7,703 nucleotides of DNA from the NCBI GenBank assembly GCA_938030835.1, contig CALHID010000074.1, positions 1-7,703 on the forward strand. The letters run 5' to 3'. The translations under genes were made by a program, and so were the position numbers. This document shows positions 5,801 through 7,703 of the stretch, piece by piece. Under the pieces are notes generated by a model. The model ran no database searches and was not told the DNA's origin. It saw nothing but the letters and a program-made list of their open reading frames with translations. This DNA is from an uncultured Actinomyces sp. GTDB lineage: Bacteria > Actinomycetota > Actinomycetes > Actinomycetales > Actinomycetaceae. Each line of letters starts with the position of its first letter. The stretch's first letter is position 1.

Positions 5801-6823
5801 TTATTCCTGACCAAGGGCTCGAGCAATATTCGGTGTGAAGAAGTTTGGTCCCTTCAATACCTTGCCGTCCTCACGGAGTTTCACGCTGCCATCGGGCATG
5901 AGCTTCGACAGATTAGACGCCTGAATTTCTGCAAGAACACGATTCAAATCGATTCCAGATTCCAGGGCCATTCCATAGATGACGTAGACCAGATCGCCTA
6001 AAGCATCCGCAGTCTCAATGATGTCTCGCGTTCCGTCATCCGCTTCCACCGCACGCTGGGTTGCTTCTTCAACGATTGCGCGCGCTTCCTTTCCGTACAA
6101 GGCACCGAGTAGTTCAGCGAACTCTTCACGGATCAAGCTCACGCGCATGTGGAGACGCTCATAGTCAAGAGTTGGCTCTTGATGATCGCGAATACGGTCG
6201 GGCATGAAGTAAGTTGTGTGAAACTGCTGGACAAGAGCTTGTGGGCGAGATGAATCCAAGACTTCGGGCGCGCCGGCGTTAGGTCCGTCCCACGGACTTG
6301 CAGGCGTGCGCGGGTCAGTGGCAAGGATGCCTCCTACCCAAGCCTCGTATCCGGGAAGGCGCGCAATGCCTTCCTTACGGAAACCGTTCTTCCACGCGGC
6401 CTTCCAAGATCCCCAATTTCCTACGTGCGCCGCCCACTCAACTCGAGAGGCACCAAATTTCTCAAATGCCGTATCTAGAGCAAGGGACACAGCCTCTGTT
6501 GCAACGCCCTCTCCCCACTCGTCATGGCAGACAAAATACGAGACTTCATAACGGTCAGAAAAATGAGTATTACGAATGAGCTCGATGCGCCCAAGGAAAC
6601 GTCCATCATGGGCACTGCGAATCGCCCAATCAGCGCTGCCCTGCTCCCACTTCGAAGGGACCTTTGCAAGATTCTCTTCAGCCATTGACAGGGTGTAGGG
6701 ATGGGGAATCGACGTTGTTTCGTGAAAAATTGGATCCTGCAATGCGTCAGTAAGGTCCGCCGCATCGTTAGCAGACAGCGGAACTAAGACAATATTTTGA
6801 CCGTGAACGTCAAAGGGTTCCAT
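5801..6823 (-). CDS. Fusion of a GNAT acetyltransferase and a MazG-like NTP pyrophosphohydrolase
   Basis: 340 residues with two domains. Residues about 10-170 are a RimJ/RimL-type GNAT domain: the acetyl-CoA pyrophosphate loop is DEWGEGVATEAV at 101-112 and the C-terminal signature is GSWKAAWKNGFRKEG at 138-152. After a proline-rich linker (about 170-200), residues about 215-310 form an all-alpha MazG-like domain. It has EExxE ligands E233, E234 and E237, ExxD ligands E270 and D273, a following ALGDLVYVIYG helix, and IQASNLSKL with N304 and K307. This arrangement resembles the Deinococcus DR2231-type NTP/dUTP pyrophosphatases. The acetyl acceptor and nucleotide are unknown. ATG 6823 shares one base with the stop of the thiol oxidoreductase gene, indicating translational coupling. 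A longer reading from 6871 would overlap that gene by 49 bases and add residues outside the domain. The frame is unbroken across both domains. Confidence 0.88.
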   Translation of the reverse strand: MEPFDVHGQNIVLVPLSANDAADLTDALQDPIFHETTSIPHPYTLSMAEENLAKVPSKWEQGSADWAIRSAHDGRFLGRIELIRNTHFSDRYEVSYFVCHDEWGEGVATEAVSLALDTAFEKFGASRVEWAAHVGNWGSWKAAWKNGFRKEGIARLPGYEAWVGGILATDPRTPASPWDGPNAGAPEVLDSSRPQALVQQFHTTYFMPDRIRDHQEPTLDYERLHMRVSLIREEFAELLGALYGKEARAIVEEATQRAVEADDGTRDIIETADALGDLVYVIYGMALESGIDLNRVLAEIQASNLSKLMPDGSVKLREDGKVLKGPNFFTPNIARALGQE

Positions 6824-7527
6824 CAGTGTGTTTCCTCCTGTGTTGATGCATTCGGGTGGACCTGTTCCCACGCAGTCGTCAGAATTCGCCTCATCGCTTC
6901 GGTATCGTGCATTCCCTGGACAACAAGACTCCGGTCGAAGAGATAGGTCGGAATAGTGTCAATTCCCATCTGTACCGCAATCTGATAGTCCGAGAAAACT
7001 TCGGACGAGGCGACAGGGTCGCTCAGAGCGTCAACAACCAGCATTTCGGGGATCCGCACATCCTGCGCACAGCCAATCAGTACATCCGGGTCCGCTAGAT
7101 TCAAACCGATCTCAAAACGAGCACGGAACAAGGCTTCGGCATATGCAAATTGATACGTCCCTGCCCCGCTCGTCACTCCGGATTTTTCGTCCATTTCTCG
7201 CGCAGCTGACATTGCTTTATGCGCGAACGAGGTGGGTGCAACGACCAAGGAATCAAAATCTAGAGAAATTCCATCGGCACGAGCGAGCTCACCGACGTGA
7301 ATGAGAGCATCAGCAGCTTCCTCTTGACTCATGCCTGGATGCGTGTGGACCAAGAAATCCGCCTGGGACATTTCAAGAGCAGCAGACTGCTCAGGATCGA
7401 GCAAATAGGAGTGGAAACGAACCTCGACCTGGTCGCGATGTTCGAAACGCGTGAGAGCATCACGCAGATGATGGATACCGAGGTAACACCAAGGGCATGC
7501 AAAGTCTGCCCATACGTCAACATGCAT
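6823..7527 (-). CDS. DsbA-family thiol oxidoreductase, FrnE-like, cytoplasmic
   Basis: 234 residues of thioredoxin fold with a helical insertion. The active site CPWC is at 11-14, right after the first strand (HVDVWADFA), and the likely cis-proline is P193 in TIPTYLFD; VVQGMHD at 202-208 lies near the end of the fold. The length and the layout (inserted helices about 45-175) match the FrnE/2-hydroxychromene-2-carboxylate isomerase-like subgroup, which catalyses thiol-disulfide exchange in the cytosol. There is no signal peptide. ATG 7527 is chosen for AGGAG at 7535-7539, 7 bases away; a GTG at 7554 would add 9 residues and run through that site. It is the first gene of the operon, and its stop overlaps the next start. 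A weak promoter guess is TAACCT at 7569-7574, without a good -35. Confidence 0.9.
   Translation of the reverse strand: MHVDVWADFACPWCYLGIHHLRDALTRFEHRDQVEVRFHSYLLDPEQSAALEMSQADFLVHTHPGMSQEEAADALIHVGELARADGISLDFDSLVVAPTSFAHKAMSAAREMDEKSGVTSGAGTYQFAYAEALFRARFEIGLNLADPDVLIGCAQDVRIPEMLVVDALSDPVASSEVFSDYQIAVQMGIDTIPTYLFDRSLVVQGMHDTEAMRRILTTAWEQVHPNASTQEETH
6834..6839 (-). promoter_or_regulatory. Shine-Dalgarno of the GNAT-MazG gene, inside the preceding gene
   Basis: AGGAGG on the minus strand is 10 bases before ATG 6823 and lies within the last codons of the thiol oxidoreductase gene. Together with the TGATG stop/start overlap it supports ATG 6823 over the upstream reading from 6871. Confidence 0.75.
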
Positions 7528-7534
7528 GAAGTCT

Positions 7535-7539
7535 CTCCT
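7535..7539 (-). promoter_or_regulatory. Shine-Dalgarno that selects ATG 7527
   Basis: AGGAG on the minus strand is 7 bases from ATG 7527, an optimal distance. It falls inside the reading frame of the alternative GTG start at 7554, which has no comparable site. Confidence 0.7.
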
Positions 7540-7601
7540 CGGGGATAAGAGCACGTTCGCCTATGCACAGGTTACGTTGCGTATTGAGGAGTTACCAGTG
7601 C

Positions 7602-7637
7602 AAAGAAAAATCCCGGGGATCCGAAGATCCCCGGGAT
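7602..7637 (-). terminator. Rho-independent terminator of tRNA-Leu with UUCG tetraloop
   Basis: On the minus strand, ATCCCGGGGATC, loop TTCG and the exact complement form a perfect 12-bp stem with a C(UUCG)G tetraloop, followed by TTTTTCTTT. It begins 3 bases after the discriminator base of the tRNA, so it ends the tRNA transcript and insulates the downstream operon. Confidence 0.9.
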
Positions 7638-7640
7638 CTG

Positions 7641-7703
7641 TGCGCGGAGGGGGACTTGAACCCCCACCCTCTAATACGAGGACTAGCACCTCAAGCTAGC
7701 GCG
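7641..7703 (-). tRNA. tRNA-Leu, anticodon GAG, 5' part cut by window edge
   Basis: The 3' portion of a class II tRNA on the minus strand. Seen: an anticodon stem CTAGC/GCTAG (5 bp) around the loop TTGAGGT, giving anticodon GAG at 7690-7692, which reads CUC and CUU; a long variable arm with CCTC/GAGG stem and a GTATTA loop; a T-arm GGGGG-TTCAAGT-CCCCC; the acceptor 3' strand TCCGCGC; and discriminator A at 7641. CCA is not encoded (the next bases are CAGA). The long variable arm and A discriminator agree with leucine. The D-arm and 5' acceptor strand lie beyond base 7703. Confidence 0.95.

Noticed and set aside
6824..6871. A longer N-terminus for the GNAT-MazG protein from 6871
   Set aside because: The extra 16 residues overlap the preceding gene in another frame, add nothing to the domain and lack the Shine-Dalgarno seen for ATG 6823.
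1..7703. CRISPR array, insertion sequence or integrated element
   Set aside because: I saw no spaced direct repeats, no transposase or integrase frame, and no duplicated tRNA end. The solo RecB/Cas4-like nuclease has no CRISPR genes around it.

Overview
The window looks like chromosomal DNA from an actinobacterium of moderate GC content, plausibly a low-GC member of the Actinomycetaceae (Arcanobacterium, Varibaculum or Mobiluncus type). The genus is a guess; the phylum is better supported. The evidence is an actinobacterial-type TrmI next to a divergent solo RecB-like nuclease (an order also known from mycobacteria), GTG starts, and TANNNT -10 boxes sitting directly on start codons, as in actinobacterial leaderless genes. 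I see no insertion sequence, prophage, integron or CRISPR array. Genes are packed tightly, and no gene-free stretch exceeds about 120 bases.

Layout, left to right. The left edge cuts a minus-strand tRNA m1A58 methyltransferase (trmI). It diverges from a plus-strand RecB-family nuclease with four Fe-S cysteines. The nuclease converges with, and overlaps by 7 bases, a HAD phosphatase. That gene is the second member of a minus-strand pair led by uppP, the undecaprenyl-diphosphatase of cell-wall lipid recycling. uppP diverges from a plus-strand aldo/keto reductase homologue whose whole catalytic tetrad appears to be substituted. A 16-bp perfect hairpin follows it and serves the facing transcription units.

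From about 7527 down to 4298 lies a minus-strand run of four genes, probably one operon: a cytoplasmic DsbA/FrnE-type thiol oxidoreductase; a GNAT acetyltransferase fused to a MazG-like nucleotide pyrophosphohydrolase; an FAD-dependent NAD(P)H oxidoreductase resembling AIFM2/FSP1 and type II NADH dehydrogenases; and a small protein with an extremely acidic tail. Stop/start overlap couples the first two. The last gap is 22 bases, and the run ends at the hairpin. The right edge holds a minus-strand tRNA-Leu(GAG), cut by the window, with its own strong terminator.

Functionally this is mostly housekeeping: tRNA modification, DNA repair, cell-wall lipid recycling, redox and nucleotide sanitation. 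The most unusual items are the probable aldo/keto reductase pseudoenzyme, the GNAT-MazG fusion in a redox-flavoured operon, the acidic-tail protein, and the repeated leaderless promoter geometry at both divergent gene pairs. I did not find a clearly new multi-gene system. The four-gene operon is the best candidate for an undescribed functional module.
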